A stretch of DNA of 64,000 nucleotides from Pseudomonadota bacterium (GTDB taxonomy: Bacteria; Pseudomonadota; Alphaproteobacteria; Rhizobiales; Hyphomicrobiaceae). The stretch is from the NCBI GenBank assembly GCA_023412805.1, contig JAEZRM010000157.1, positions 1 through 64,000 of the forward strand, written 5' to 3'. Position numbers and translations under genes: made by a program. Of the stretch, positions 27,141 through 34,929 are shown piece after piece (within the stretch, counting starts at the first letter, position 1; every line of letters starts with the position of its first letter). Under the pieces are notes generated by a model. That model did no database searches and was not told the DNA's origin. It saw only the letters and a list, made by a program, of their open reading frames with translations.

Positions 27141-27276
27141 GCGGAGACATCGTCATCCTTCATACGAATGATGTGGCGCTAGTGGAGATTCCGACGACCA
27201 AATTACGCACATCATGAGCCGTGATGCTGCCATCCGGATCGGCGGAGAGTACTTGTCAGATCAGGGATGAGGATGG

Positions 27277-27440
27277 TGCGATCACAGGCACCTACCGCGC
27301 TCTGCGCAAGAAGCACATCGTCCGCTATCTCGCCGAGTTCAAGTGGCGCTTCAATCATTGCTTCGATCTCCTCGCAATGATCCCTGCTCTCGACCGCGCC
27401 GCCGTGGCCACAAAACCGCAACCCTACTGGTGGCTTCTTG
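27277..27440 (+). pseudogene. IS1595-family transposase, C-terminal fragment
   Basis: The frame reads ITGTYRALRKKHIVRYLAEF and KWRFNHC, the C-terminal signature of ISXO2/IS1595 transposases (GxYxxVSxKHLxRYxxEFxxRxN). Nothing of the upstream DDE core is present and the frame runs on without matching sequence. It marks the upstream edge of the exopolysaccharide operon as a rearrangement point. Confidence 0.7.
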
Positions 27441-27470
27441 CCGAGCCAGACGCTTACATTCTGTCCGCGT

Positions 27471-28390
27471 TTATACTAACCCTTGAGCTGGTCGAACTTC
27501 GGGACGGGCGCAGTTGTCCACTCGTTGTCCTGCGGAGCTTTCGCAGCTCTCCGACGATTTCGAATGCTCCACCCTTTGAAGCGCCCATGAAGACGATGCC
27601 GAAATTTCACGTAAATGCCCAGCTTTCGTAAGATCGGTCGCACTCGCCGTAAGGTCATGATTGATCTGGTCCATCTGCTTTCCATCAAGGCGTAATGCCT
27701 TCCCATCCTGCACGGCGTCAAAGCAAGTGATCGAAACGCGAACCGCCGCTCCGTCGACGATCCATGGCTCGTCGCTCCATGCTTCAAAGATCCGGCCAGA
27801 TGCCGCAATATCGTCGAGCACGTCGCGATTGGCGCCGCCCCGGATGAAGTTGGTGCTGACGAGACCCACGCGCGTCGTCGTCGCCCTTTCAAACTGCTCG
27901 CTTGCCCTCGCGAACCAGTAGCAGACGAGATAGGCTTCCGCTGGCACGCGGCCCTCATAGACGTTGAATTCAGGATCGGTATAGTGCGCGCCGAGCTGGC
28001 TTCTCTTGTCAGGATCGAGACCGCGCTCGAAGAGCGTGCCCATAATTGACGGATCGATGTTCGACCAGTCCTGGTTGGCGGCCTTCAACGCCGTCTTGAT
28101 ATCCTTACGCGTGAGCGGTAGCGCGTTGTCATCATCGAACAGTCCGCCGTTGAACCATTCTATCCGCGTGAAATCGATTTTGCCGTTGGGCTGCGCCATC
28201 GCCGCGAACAGCCGTTGCGCGTTGTCGACGAAGCCGTCCGGGTCTCTCTCACTCGCCTCCGCGTGTTTCTGAGCGCGCAACTGCTGAATACTTCGCGCAG
28301 CAGGATGTGCTTGGCCAATTCATCAATGAGTGCTGTGAGATTGGCGAACGCTACGTCGTCAAGAGCGGTGAGATATGGGACGCTTGGTCG
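27471..28390 (-). pseudogene. MmeI-like DNA methyltransferase, frameshifted and internally deleted
   Basis: The N-terminal end (ALIDELAKHILLREVF, near 28300-28370) is out of frame with the rest, which starts near 28280. The following part (WFNGGLFDDDNALPLTR, DPSIMGTLFERGLDPDKRSQ, LGAHYT) matches the pre-catalytic region of large class I adenine DNA methyltransferases. At about 27968 it jumps directly to the late region (AYLVCYWFARA, VGLVSTNFIRGGANRDVLDD). The AdoMet-binding and NPPF regions, several hundred residues, are missing. It is a dead restriction-modification or defence gene. Confidence 0.82.
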
Positions 28391-28563
28391 GCGTATGCAC
28401 ATGAGGCAGGTGTGGATGCAGGGAGTAAGAAGCGCTCATTTCCCGACGCGATTAAGCAGCGGGGGTTCAGGCATATTTGAGAATCAATTTGGCATTCGCG
28501 GAAGAGGCTGGCGCGGACTGAAGCTGAAGCAGGGAAATGACAATGACCGATAGTGCTAGCCCT

Positions 28564-28674
28564 GACGCATGTGGCACATGTCTTCCATGCGGCTCTGTAT
28601 AGGGCACTAATAAAGACTTGAGGTGTTTTTACTCTCGCTATGCGTCCGCATGGACGAGATGTATCACATGTGTC
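28564..28674. repeat. MITE-like element with 29-base imperfect inverted ends
   Basis: Positions 28564-28592 and 28646-28674 are inverted copies with 24 of 29 positions matching, separated by a 53-base core. Two of the five mismatches would be G-U pairs in RNA. No target-site duplication is visible. It could be a miniature mobile element, abutting transposon ends, or a long RNA hairpin. Confidence 0.55.
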
Positions 28675-28794
28675 GGATGCCGGCAAATCAAGGAGTTACG
28701 CGTTTTGTATGGGTCCCGTGACCACCACGTATCGGGGTGCAGTCGCTACATATGCGGCTATTAAATCGAAAATGAATCGGGAAGCGGATATAAG

Positions 28795-28826
<32 letters not shown>

Positions 28827-29006
28827 ACGATGAATTATTTTCGAGGAATCTCCTGGATCGGCCGAAAGACCGCCGAAACACTTTAGACCCGATCCTGCCG
28901 GAGCTGGCGGCATGAATCTTGAAAGAAGAGCGGCAGAGTTTTCCAGCCCTGCCGCTCCAACTCCTACAATGCCAATCGTGATCAGGTCCGCATGGCTTGA
29001 GGGTGA

Positions 29007-29441
29007 TCAATGATGTGTAGCTGAATATTTGAAGATCAAGCGCGCGTGCGGGCTGGTAGCCGAGTATCGTGTAACGATGCATCCTGTTCGAACCGGAGCT
29101 GGTCCGCTCAGCACAATCTCGTCACCGCTGTCGTACCCGATTACGCTATACGGCGCTGGAAGACAGCCTCGCTTAAAGGCATAAGCGATGCCGATGATAC
29201 GGCTTCCCTCATACTCACCCTTGAAGAGAACGGTTCCAGAGGTGATGCCAGCTTCTGCGAGGCCAAGTCGTGGCGTCTCGTACATTGTTCGAATGTGATC
29301 TCCGACAACGTACCAATTCATGATTGAGCCATTGTGCTCGTAGATGTACAGCTCCCCTGCACGGCCTCCCAGCGGCGCGAGGACGAGCAACGCTAGCGAT
29401 ATGCAAAATCTTGCCCTGAGTTGCTTTATACTTTGCCACAT
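29007..29441 (-). CDS. Small exported protein, unknown function
   Basis: 144 residues. A signal peptide (about 1-32, CISLALLVLAPLGGRAGE) is followed by a compact domain, LYIYEHNGSIMNWYVVGDHI, RTMYETPRLGLAEAGI, then GTVLFKGEY and AYAFKRGCLP, with two cysteines that could pair. It resembles small periplasmic proteins seen in Rhizobiales, but no named family is certain. It starts 8 bases after the stop of the next upstream gene (AGGCC as ribosome site), so the two form an operon. Confidence 0.7.
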   Translation of the reverse strand: MWQSIKQLRARFCISLALLVLAPLGGRAGELYIYEHNGSIMNWYVVGDHIRTMYETPRLGLAEAGITSGTVLFKGEYEGSRIIGIAYAFKRGCLPAPYSVIGYDSGDEIVLSGPAPVRTGCIVTRYSATSPHARLIFKYSATHH

Positions 29442-29449
29442 AATGGCCT

Positions 29450-29719
29450 CTAGTTCTCGCGCACAGTAACGTAACCTCCGCCGCGACCCACTTCCATGAT
29501 GTACGTGGCGTTCTCGCGACCGTCGTCGCAGAAGATTCGGTACGTATTCTTGTTGGCAGATTGACCGGAGAAGGTGGGATTGATGTTGGCCACGCGGCCA
29601 CACCAAAAGCCCTTTGACCTGATGATGCTAGCCGCTTGCTGCTCAAGGCTCTGAGCGCTGACAGCGCTAGAATGGAAACTAAGTGCCAGGAGTGCCGATA
29701 TAGATATGAGAAATCTCAT
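29450..29719 (-). CDS. Small exported protein, unknown function
   Basis: 89 residues: signal peptide (about 1-22, ending SAVSAQS), then LEQQAASIIRSKGFWCGRV and NTYRIFCDDGRENATYIMEV with two cysteines likely to form a disulfide. ATG 29719 follows GAGGT. Similar short Cys-containing exported proteins with VxxIxP and RxYC[ND] motifs occur widely in Alphaproteobacteria without known role. It is co-transcribed with the exported protein downstream. Confidence 0.75.
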   Translation of the reverse strand: MRFLISISALLALSFHSSAVSAQSLEQQAASIIRSKGFWCGRVANINPTFSGQSANKNTYRIFCDDGRENATYIMEVGRGGGYVTVREN

Positions 29720-30185
29720 AATGTACCTCTCTGCCTGCACACAAGAGGGGTGAGAGTACTCGATACGGACTAATCAATCGTTGATCTCCACGAGGAAGAG
29801 CTTGCGTCCACCGGCTGCACCTGCAGCGCGGATGCCAACTGTGATCAAGTCGGCTTCCCGCGTGTGCGTCGCGACAATTAATTTCTTCCCTGTTCCATGG
29901 GCGCGGGTTATTAATCGGGGCATCGGCAATGCAGCCGATATTTAATCGTCGAGTGGGAACAAGGCGATAACCCAAGGGAAATTTGTCCCTCTTGCGGCAC
30001 CACGACTTTCGCCATCCCGAAACGCGCGACCGTTCAGAACCATCCCTCGTATGGCGCGCCGGCCCTGCGCCACATCCGCGCCCTGCAGTTGGTGTGAAAG
30101 TGTGGGCTCCGCGCACTGGCGGCGATGCCGCGTGCGCCCGATAGTCGTTGCTGGACGTCACGAACTCAAGCCACGAGCCCGTCCC
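29720..30185. other. Intergenic region; right end of putative island
   Basis: 466 bases between divergent genes. The only notable content is the 16-base repeat at 29987-30002. No complete tRNA precedes it: the bases before it fold only into a poor AGGGA/TCCCT stem with a non-standard loop. Promoters for both flanking genes should lie here. Confidence 0.45.
29987..30002 (+). repeat. Putative attachment-site core, right copy (tRNA 3'-end-like)
   Basis: Exact repeat of 3592-3607, same orientation, about 26.4 kb away. It falls where accessory genes and IS debris stop and chromosomal-looking genes begin. A 16-base match alone could arise by chance in 64 kb; position and tRNA-like layout are what make it notable. 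Confidence 0.5.
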
Positions 30186-31508
30186 ATGCGCACGTGCCTT
30201 CGCGCTCCGAGTGTGACTGCAGCCGGGGCTGCTATTATCGCCTGCCTCACCTCGGCCGCCTCGGCTCAGAGCGGTGTCGTGTGGGAAAAGGACGGCTGGC
30301 GGGTCCAGATGCTGGTCTCATCGCGGACTGCGCTCGGATGCCAAGCCATCAAGGGTTTCTCGAGCACACATGATGCTCGCCGCAGTGCGGCTTGGGGTTT
30401 CATCAGCACCGTGAAAGGGGACTGGGGCCTAGCCATGATCGGGCCGGCCGCAGAACGGATGGCCGGGCTGCAGGTTACCATCACGGTCGATGGCAAGGTT
30501 CTTCACGTCGCGGTGCCGCGACGCCTGCCGAACGGCATCACGATCATCGGGCAACTTCCGGCAGATCGCATGGGCGTCATCGCCGGCGGCCAGTCGCTGA
30601 CGTTCGCCGCCTCGACGAACAGCGCCCAATTCTCGCTTGCTGGCGCAGGCCCCGCGCTCGTTGCTGCATCGAAGTGCGCCACTGCCGTTCGCGAGGCCGC
30701 CGCCCGCTTGCCCGATGGCGTGCCGCCCGCGCGTAGCGCAAAATCAGGAAACAAGCCGCGCCTCTCCGCCGGCACCGGCTTCTACGTCTCCAAAGCCGGT
30801 CAGATCCTGACCAACGCGCATGTCGTACACGGCTGCAGCAGCATTGCCGTCAAAGGCCATGGCGACGCGAGCGCGACGCCGGCACGCGTGACCGCATCCG
30901 ACGAAAAGCGCGACCTCGCACTGATTGCGCTCGACACGCCTCAGACCACGCCACACGTCGTGCTCACTTGGCGGCGCGACACGCGCCTCGGCGAGCAGAT
31001 TGCCATCTTCGGCTTTCCTTATCTGGGTGCGCTTGCCTCCTCCGGCACCTTTACGCGTGGCGACGTGACGGCACTCGCCGGCGTCGCCGACAATCACGCA
31101 CACTTCCAGCTCTCCGCACCCGTGCAGCAAGGCAACAGCGGTGGCCCTGTCGTCGATGAGCGAGGTCAAGTCGTCGGTGTAGTGGTAGCAAAACTCAATG
31201 CGCTGGCCGTCGCGCGCGCAGGGGGCGACATCCCGCAGAATGTGAACTTCGCGATCAAGTCCACTGAAGCTATTTCCTTCATGGAAGCGAATGGCATCAC
31301 GCCGGCGCCAGCCAATGCCGGTGCGGCGCGTCTCAGCGGCCCCGATCTCGCAGAGCGGCTCAGGGACGGCGCCGTGCTCATCATGTGCTCGGGGCCCGCA
31401 AACGCCCCCGCAAACGCCAAAGCCCGGCGAGCTGAGGGGGAGAGCTCACCGGGCCGGGCTGAGAGGAATGCCCATCCGACGGGGGGCGGCAGGCATTCAC
31501 ACTCTTAA
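30186..31508 (+). CDS. Exported trypsin-like serine protease
   Basis: 440 residues. Signal peptide about 1-28 (ending SAASAQS). The catalytic triad of the S1/HtrA fold is visible: His212 in TNAHVVHG, Asp243 in KRDLALIALD and Ser318 in GNSGGPVVD. A beta-rich N-terminal domain (30-180) precedes it; no PDZ domain follows. It should act in the periplasm or outside. The last 60 residues are low-complexity and cover a hairpin (GCCCGGCGAGCT at 31422-31433 with AGCTCACCGGGC at 31443-31454, one mismatch), so the natural C-terminus may be shorter and the tail a frameshift product. A terminator follows the stop. Confidence 0.85.
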   Translation: MRTCLRAPSVTAAGAAIIACLTSAASAQSGVVWEKDGWRVQMLVSSRTALGCQAIKGFSSTHDARRSAAWGFISTVKGDWGLAMIGPAAERMAGLQVTITVDGKVLHVAVPRRLPNGITIIGQLPADRMGVIAGGQSLTFAASTNSAQFSLAGAGPALVAASKCATAVREAAARLPDGVPPARSAKSGNKPRLSAGTGFYVSKAGQILTNAHVVHGCSSIAVKGHGDASATPARVTASDEKRDLALIALDTPQTTPHVVLTWRRDTRLGEQIAIFGFPYLGALASSGTFTRGDVTALAGVADNHAHFQLSAPVQQGNSGGPVVDERGQVVGVVVAKLNALAVARAGGDIPQNVNFAIKSTEAISFMEANGITPAPANAGAARLSGPDLAERLRDGAVLIMCSGPANAPANAKARRAEGESSPGRAERNAHPTGGGRHSHS

Positions 31509-31513
31509 ACAAC

Positions 31514-31555
31514 GGAGGGCGCTCAGGGTTTCCGTCGCCTCCGATTTTTTATTTT
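31514..31555 (+). terminator. Rho-independent terminator after protease gene
   Basis: GGAGGGCG (31514-31521) pairs with CGCCTCC (31536-31542) with one bulged G, followed by a T-rich tract GATTTTTTATTTT on the plus strand. It sits between convergent genes. Confidence 0.75.
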
Positions 31556-31878
31556 CAACCGCGATCGCGCGAGTCGGGATCGGGAGCGTTCATCGCCCCG
31601 CGCACCTTTGAGCTGACATCATTCGATATGGTGTCGAGTATCGTGCTGAGCTCATGGATGAGGCGCTCGGCATCGCCCCAGCGCTCATCCTTCATCGCGG
31701 ACGCGACGGCGCTCATCTTCTCCATCGCCTCGTGTGCTTGCTTCAGCATGGATGCAGGCTCGTTTCCGCTTCGCTCGCCAAAGCAACGTCCGCGGTATTG
31801 CACCGGTTCCAGCGCGAACGGATCCCATCGGCCGCGCAGCACATGTTCGCGCCACGCTGCTGCCCCACAAACGCCCAA
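31555..31878 (-). CDS. Hypothetical small helical protein
   Basis: 107 residues if TTG 31878 is the start. WREHVLRGRWDPFALEPVQY and RGRCFGE precede a helical, amphipathic second half (MLKQAHEAMEKMSAVASAMK, then ERLIHELSTILDTIS). The helical part could stand alone from ATG 31749 (64 residues). No ribosome site is strong for either start. Unrecognised; convergent with the protease gene. Confidence 0.4.
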   Translation of the reverse strand: MGVCGAAAWREHVLRGRWDPFALEPVQYRGRCFGERSGNEPASMLKQAHEAMEKMSAVASAMKDERWGDAERLIHELSTILDTISNDVSSKVRGAMNAPDPDSRDRG

Positions 31879-32111
31879 TGAATCGGTTGAAGTGATTTCA
31901 CTCGGGCAGTTAAGCCATCAAGCTTCCCGGATATTCAGGAACCCTGGGCTATGACGGCCCAGGGTTCTGTTGGTTCGGATGCCTGCGCAGCCGTAGCCGC
32001 GCATGTCACGCGATCCGACGCAGATCCCTGCAGGACAAACACCTCCATTGATGGGCGCGAGTTCGTGTCGCCGCCGACTTCAAGCCTCAGCTTCCAGCCG
32101 AAGCGCTCAGT

Positions 32112-32438
32112 TCACCAGTGCGCTGCGATAGCCTGGCCGACGCTGCTCAACATGACCACCACTAAACCCGCCAGCAGCGCCTGGCTCCATGGGGCCCGGT
32201 TGTGCATCGGTTGCGCCTGCCGCACCGGAACTGCCACTGTCAAAACTGGTGCCGGTCGCGGCGCGACAGCTTCGCGCGCTTCCTCCGCGCTCACCACACG
32301 CGCGCTCACCACACGCAATGGCGGCCAACGCGTCTCCCGGCTTACGCGCGCACTGCGCACCAGCGCCTCATTGCCCCCAACCACGCGAAACTGCCGACGC
32401 TTTTCCCCCGTCATGCCTCGCTCCACCCCCGTCATCAA
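32112..32438 (-). CDS. Hypothetical tail-anchored small protein
   Basis: 108 residues: a basic N-terminal half (GEKRRQFRVVGGNEALVRSA), a Pro/Ala linker and one C-terminal membrane helix (SQALLAGLVVVMLSSVGQAI) ending within five residues of the stop. This topology suggests an inner-membrane tail anchor. The overlapping plus-strand frames are Pro/Thr-rich and unlike proteins. No family recognised; start uncertain between 32438 and internal ATG 32414. Confidence 0.45.
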   Translation of the reverse strand: MMTGVERGMTGEKRRQFRVVGGNEALVRSARVSRETRWPPLRVVSARVVSAEEAREAVAPRPAPVLTVAVPVRQAQPMHNRAPWSQALLAGLVVVMLSSVGQAIAAHW

Positions 32439-32942
32439 GCTGATATGTTAGGGCGAAACACGACATCGTCAGCGCGCTGATTTCAGATTTCCACAAGAAC
32501 GACTGCGAGTGAGACCCGCAGGCCTCAGCGGTGTCCATGCCGTGTGTGAAATGATGATCGGCGAGTTGGGCGTCGGCAGTGTGGCCTGCACGTAGCAGGA
32601 TTGCGTCATCGCGAAAGTCGCGCGGCGTCGCACGTCACGTCACTCGGCGCGCGCACGACCGGTGCTTCAACGGACACCACGCTCGCCCATCACTTTTTCG
32701 TAAATTTAGATTGCAGATAAGAACCAAGTCATTGCCAGACCCGCGCTTTTGGTGCGACGCAGCAGAAGTCGCGCATCGCAAGTCTCTGATTTTTCGCCTT
32801 ATGGTCGCATTGAGGACTTGTGCTGCTGATAGACGAAGAACAAGCAGCGCGTGTGCATTGCACGCGAACCGGGTTGACGTCAGGCAGCATGGCCACGCTA
32901 ACATTGACGTCGAACGCGGCGGCATCGAACAGGGGTACTGTG
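32439..32942. other. Region without a convincing gene
   Basis: About 500 bases before the receiver-domain gene. Open frames here are short, and their translations are Arg/Ser/Thr/Ala-rich without hydrophobic cores. It should contain the promoter for the receiver gene; no clear consensus promoter was picked out. Confidence 0.4.
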
Positions 32943-33302
32943 ATGATGATGCGTTTAAAAGGTCAGTCCATACTCGTCGTCGAGCACGAGCCCACCATTG
33001 CGCGTGAGCTTATGAGCGAATTCACACAAGCGGGCGCCAAGGTCTTCGCGGCAGAGCAGCTCCGCGACGCACTTTATCTGGCGGAGTATCCGGCGCTGGC
33101 GGCGGCCGTGATCAATCTCCGTCTCGGAAGCGATACGACGGCGGCCGTCTGCCGGCGGCTCGAGGATCTCGGGATCCCCTTCATGTTTTATACGAAGTTT
33201 GATCCCACCGAAGCCTCTGCGACCTGGCCGAACGCGCCGGTGCTGACAAAGCAGTCCGGCAGTGCCGAGGTCGCTGAAACCGTCGCGCGCCTCCTGCACT
33301 GA
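32943..33302 (+). CDS. Stand-alone receiver domain lacking the phosphoacceptor Asp
   Basis: 119 residues with the response-regulator receiver fold only. ILVVEHEPTIARELMSEF is strand 1 and helix 1, with Glu14 and Glu16 in place of the acidic pair and His15 between them. AAVINLRLG puts Asn58 where the phosphorylated Asp belongs. VLTKQ keeps the conserved Lys103. It probably signals by protein contact, not by phosphorylation, or acts as a sink for partner proteins. Three ATGs are in a row (32943-32951); AGGGG lies upstream. No kinase gene is nearby. Confidence 0.8.
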   Translation: MMMRLKGQSILVVEHEPTIARELMSEFTQAGAKVFAAEQLRDALYLAEYPALAAAVINLRLGSDTTAAVCRRLEDLGIPFMFYTKFDPTEASATWPNAPVLTKQSGSAEVAETVARLLH

Positions 33303-33471
33303 GGATCGCTTTGCGCACATCGGATGGGGCGCGTCGCGACGCCCTCCTCAGCGTTCGCCAACATCAAAGCTCGTATTTTTCGGATCGACGGCAGGAACAA
33401 AGCTGTCGTTGGCTCGTTACATAGATGCGCATGCTTGCGCGTTCACTGAAACACTCGAACCGGAGAACCTA

Positions 33472-33723
33472 ATGCGCGGACTATTTGCTGCTCTTGCCCT
33501 GACTGCGTTCGTCGCGAGCCCGGCCCTGGCCGATCGCCCCGTGACCGAAGAAGAGCGCGCCAAGCTGGTCGCGTTGCTTGACGCAGAAGGCTGCACCGGC
33601 GGCGAGATGGAATTCGACGACAACAAATTCGAGGTCGACGATGCGCGCTGCGCCGACGGCCGCGACTGGGACTTCGAATTCGATCGCAACTTCAAGCTAA
33701 TCAAAAAAGAGCAAGACGATTGA
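33472..33723 (+). CDS. Small exported PepSY-like protein
   Basis: 83 residues. Signal peptide about 1-20 (ending SPALAD), then RPVTEEERAKLVALLDAEGC, and a very acidic mature domain EMEFDDNKFEVDDARCADG with FDRNFKLI near the end. The order of short strands resembles PepSY domains, and the two cysteines could pair. ATG 33472 follows GGAGA. A GC-rich inverted repeat (CGGGCGTT 33729-33736 with AACGCCCG 33769-33776) straddles its end and that of the convergent gene and may act as a shared terminator. Confidence 0.75.
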   Translation: MRGLFAALALTAFVASPALADRPVTEEERAKLVALLDAEGCTGGEMEFDDNKFEVDDARCADGRDWDFEFDRNFKLIKKEQDD

Positions 33724-33751
33724 GTTTGCGGGCGTTCTGCCGGCGCCATGC

Positions 33752-34861
33752 TCAGCGCCAGACCTGCCAACGCCCGTCACGCCACGTGTGCGGCACATAG
33801 GACGGCACCACGGCATCACCCTTCGCGTCGAAGCGCACCGCGCCGAGCCGCGTGGGGTACGGGCGATCCCTCAACGCTGCAGTGACGCGTTCCGACGCCC
33901 GATCTCCGGCCTCGGTGATCGCGGCTGCCCAAATTTCGAGTGCCGCCCCCGCCAGCTCGCGGCTGACATCCTCGGTTGAATGCGCGCGCCCGTCCGCGCT
34001 CAGGCTCGGCCACGGCAGCATGACGAGAAACGCATCGACGGCAGCCAGTAGCCGCCGCGGTGGCGCTTCCGCGCCGAGGACGTCGGTGCCGATGGCTGTC
34101 GTTATGCGCGTCCCGGCACGGTTCGCCTGATCGAGCATCATCGACGCCTCGAAGGGCTGGCCTGGAAATACGACAAGATCAGCCCGTACCGCTCCAAGCT
34201 CGGCGATGAGCGCCGTGAAATCCTTCATGCCCGAGGTGTAGTGCGCAACGAGGACCGGTGGCATTTTTGCCGCCACCGCGCTTCGGCGAATTTCCTCCGC
34301 CATGCCCCGCCCCTGGAGACTGCGGTCATGCACGATCGCCAGCCGCGCGGCGGGAAACGCGTCTGCGATCAGCGCCGCGATGCTGTCGGCCTGCCGGTCA
34401 TCGCGCCCTGCGAGACGATGGATGCCGCGGCGCCCATTGGGGGCCGTGAGACGCGGATGGCGCGGTCCCGTTGCAATCATGAGGATACCGGCCGCAGCAT
34501 ACGTCTCGGCCGCCCGGATCGCTCCACTCGGACAAACGTGCCCGATAACGACATCGACGCCCAGTGCGACCGCGCGCGCCGCGATCGCGGCGGCTTCGTC
34601 GCTCTCACACACGTCGTTCTCGTGGACGACGCGTAACCGGCGGCCGAGCAATCCGCCCTGCTGGTTGAGACTGCCAGCCACGCCTTCCACGCCCTCGCCC
34701 ACCGGACGCGGCGCGATGCGATTACTCCTGCCATCGGGCTCGGGCATCCGGCTCGAATCGACGGCCATGATCACGAGCTCGCCATCCGCCATCTGCGCCA
34801 TTGCGGGCACGTCAAACTGCAGAATGAGCAATGCCGGCGCGCACATGAGCCATCGCGGCAT
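33752..34861 (-). CDS. Branched-chain amino-acid-type ABC substrate-binding protein
   Basis: About 369 residues, Peripla_BP_6 family. Signal peptide about 1-23 (ALLILQFDVPAMAQ) and a ligand-binding core with SLNQQGGLLGRRLRVVHEND, IGHVCPSGAIRAAETYAAAG and HYTSGMKDFTALIAEL. It is a distant relative of the LivJ-like protein encoded just upstream. A strong terminator separates the two, and its start lies only a few bases after that terminator, so a ribosome site is not evident and expression may be by read-through. ATG 34846 is an alternative start. Ligand unknown. Confidence 0.82.
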   Translation of the reverse strand: MPRWLMCAPALLILQFDVPAMAQMADGELVIMAVDSSRMPEPDGRSNRIAPRPVGEGVEGVAGSLNQQGGLLGRRLRVVHENDVCESDEAAAIAARAVALGVDVVIGHVCPSGAIRAAETYAAAGILMIATGPRHPRLTAPNGRRGIHRLAGRDDRQADSIAALIADAFPAARLAIVHDRSLQGRGMAEEIRRSAVAAKMPPVLVAHYTSGMKDFTALIAELGAVRADLVVFPGQPFEASMMLDQANRAGTRITTAIGTDVLGAEAPPRRLLAAVDAFLVMLPWPSLSADGRAHSTEDVSRELAGAALEIWAAAITEAGDRASERVTAALRDRPYPTRLGAVRFDAKGDAVVPSYVPHTWRDGRWQVWR

Positions 34862-34862
34862 C

Positions 34863-34895
34863 ACAAAACCAAAAGGCAGCCGCGCGGGCTGCCTT
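34863..34895 (-). terminator. Rho-independent terminator after livJ-like gene
   Basis: On the minus strand AAGGCAGCC pairs with GGCTGCCTT across a 5-base loop (34873-34881 and 34887-34895), followed by TTTTGGTTTTG. It ends the liv operon transcript. Confidence 0.88.
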
Positions 34896-34929
34896 CCGGT
34901 CGACATTGAGAATGGCAGCACGCTGCTGC

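Noticed and set aside
29900..30002. Possible complete tRNA gene ending at the right 16-base repeat
   Set aside because: Upstream bases do not give a TTCRANY T-loop with a 5-bp stem, a D-arm or an anticodon arm; only the 3'-end-like stretch is present.
32635..32925. Minus-strand 96-residue frame upstream of the receiver gene
   Set aside because: Arg/Ser/Cys-rich composition with no hydrophobic core and no ribosome site; probably chance.
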